Of a stretch of DNA of 7,061 bases, positions 6,704-7,061 are shown piece after piece. Numbering within the stretch: position 1 is the stretch's first letter; each line of letters begins with the position of its first letter. A model generated the notes under the pieces. It was not told the DNA's origin. It was given only the letters and a program-made list of their open reading frames with translations, and searched no databases. Origin of the DNA: Chlorobiota bacterium. Lineage in GTDB: Bacteria; Bacteroidota; Bacteroidia; Flavobacteriales; Flavobacteriaceae. The translations under genes and the position numbers were made by a program. Where the stretch lies: contig JAADEB010000033.1 in NCBI GenBank assembly GCA_013153655.1, forward strand, positions 1 through 7,061. Direction: 5' to 3'.

Positions 6704-6819
6704 CACTTCAATCGTTTAAAAAAGTTGGTTTCAAATTCGCCGGAAAGTTACACATTTTCACGCGGTTTGGCCACCTGCCCTTCCTCTCCCCGGAATTCCG
6801 TATTTCCACGCTAAAATAA
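6704..6819. other. Divergent intergenic region between fixH and the right-edge gene
   Basis: These 116 bases separate fixH (-) from the truncated + strand gene and should hold both promoters. No exact TAnnTTTG box is found on either strand. The nearest for fixH is TAACTTTC on the minus strand (6750 to 6743), 39 nt before the ATG, with one mismatch and no good -33 element. I see no hairpin or repeat that stands out. Confidence 0.4.
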
Positions 6820-7061
6820 ATGACAATCCCACAGTCACTGCTTGTATTGATTAAATGTTTGCCTGTAAAACAATTATGTCAAGCATTTCGTAATTCTCTA
6901 TGGTTTGTGTCCACAGCCATGTTTTGTTTCAGGAAGCCGCGGGATGATTCACATGACCCCCTCCCGCCCGCCACTCAGGACGGCCGCGGTACCTTTGCCT
7001 GCTACGTAAACGATAAAGCTTTTATCGGACGACCCTATAACTGCTTCTTCCAATATGACCC
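6820..7061 (+). CDS. Partial gene: probable secreted or lipoprotein with LPPATQ-G-x-TF motif
   Basis: This frame is open from the ATG at 6820, directly after an in-frame TAA at 6817, to the window edge (80 codons and two bases), so the gene is cut off. The translation contains CFRKPRDDSHDPLPPATQ followed by DGRGTFACYVNDKAFIG. The LPPATQ-x-G-x-x-TF-x-C-x-VN-x-x-x-F pattern resembles the segment just after the lipidated cysteine in many Bacteroidota surface lipoproteins, as I recall it, where it often reads NTFGCLVNG. Before the Cys (codon 6925) is a hydrophobic run, SLWFVSTAMF, that could be a signal peptide. The residues preceding the Cys (AMF) are a poor lipobox. The start is uncertain: ATG 6820 gives a long N-terminus, TTG 6859 would give a 22-residue signal, and ATG 6919 would remove it. 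Function is unknown. Confidence 0.55.
   Translation, partial: MTIPQSLLVLIKCLPVKQLCQAFRNSLWFVSTAMFCFRKPRDDSHDPLPPATQDGRGTFACYVNDKAFIGRPYNCFFQYD

Noticed and set aside
6990..6997. TACCTTTG, an exact promoter-box match
   Set aside because: It lies inside the coding stretch GTFAC of the truncated right-edge gene, which is the conserved-looking part of the protein. It is better explained as coding sequence.

Overview
The window looks like chromosomal housekeeping DNA from a member of the Bacteroidota. Three things support this. The beta subunit of ATP synthase carries the internal insert I associate with that phylum. TAnnTTTG promoter boxes precede most transcription units, and recognisable Shine-Dalgarno sequences are absent. 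There is also a FixH-type protein and a partial protein with an LPPATQ-G-x-TF motif that I recall from Bacteroidota lipoproteins. I cannot name the genus.

Layout, left to right. Bases 1-97 are a leader with two promoter boxes and short direct repeats. D-alanine--D-alanine ligase (ddl, +) follows, and its first codons are made of a heptanucleotide tandem repeat. A 94-bp gap with its own promoter leads to an inositol-monophosphatase-family phosphatase (+). That gene converges, with only 10 bp between stop codons, on recG (-), the branch-migration helicase. A 204-bp intergenic region holds the recG promoter, a short repeated motif and the terminator of the next unit. The atpD-atpC pair (-) encodes the F1 beta and epsilon subunits without the rest of the ATP synthase operon. 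Upstream of it on the same strand is a fixH-like gene for a membrane-anchored protein linked to cbb3 oxidase assembly. The last ~240 bases hold the 5' part of a divergent (+) gene for a probable secreted protein or lipoprotein, cut by the window edge.

The genes do not form one pathway: they cover cell-wall precursor synthesis, a general sugar-phosphate phosphatase, DNA repair and respiratory energy conversion. Most units appear to have their own promoter with a short leader. The only clear operon is atpDC, possibly with read-through from fixH.

I see no CRISPR array, transposase, tRNA or rRNA, and nothing I would call a new multi-gene system. The points most worth a second look are the heptamer repeat translated as a Ddl N-terminal extension, the separation of fixH from any visible cco gene, the short epsilon subunit, and the unclear start and lipobox of the truncated gene at the right edge.
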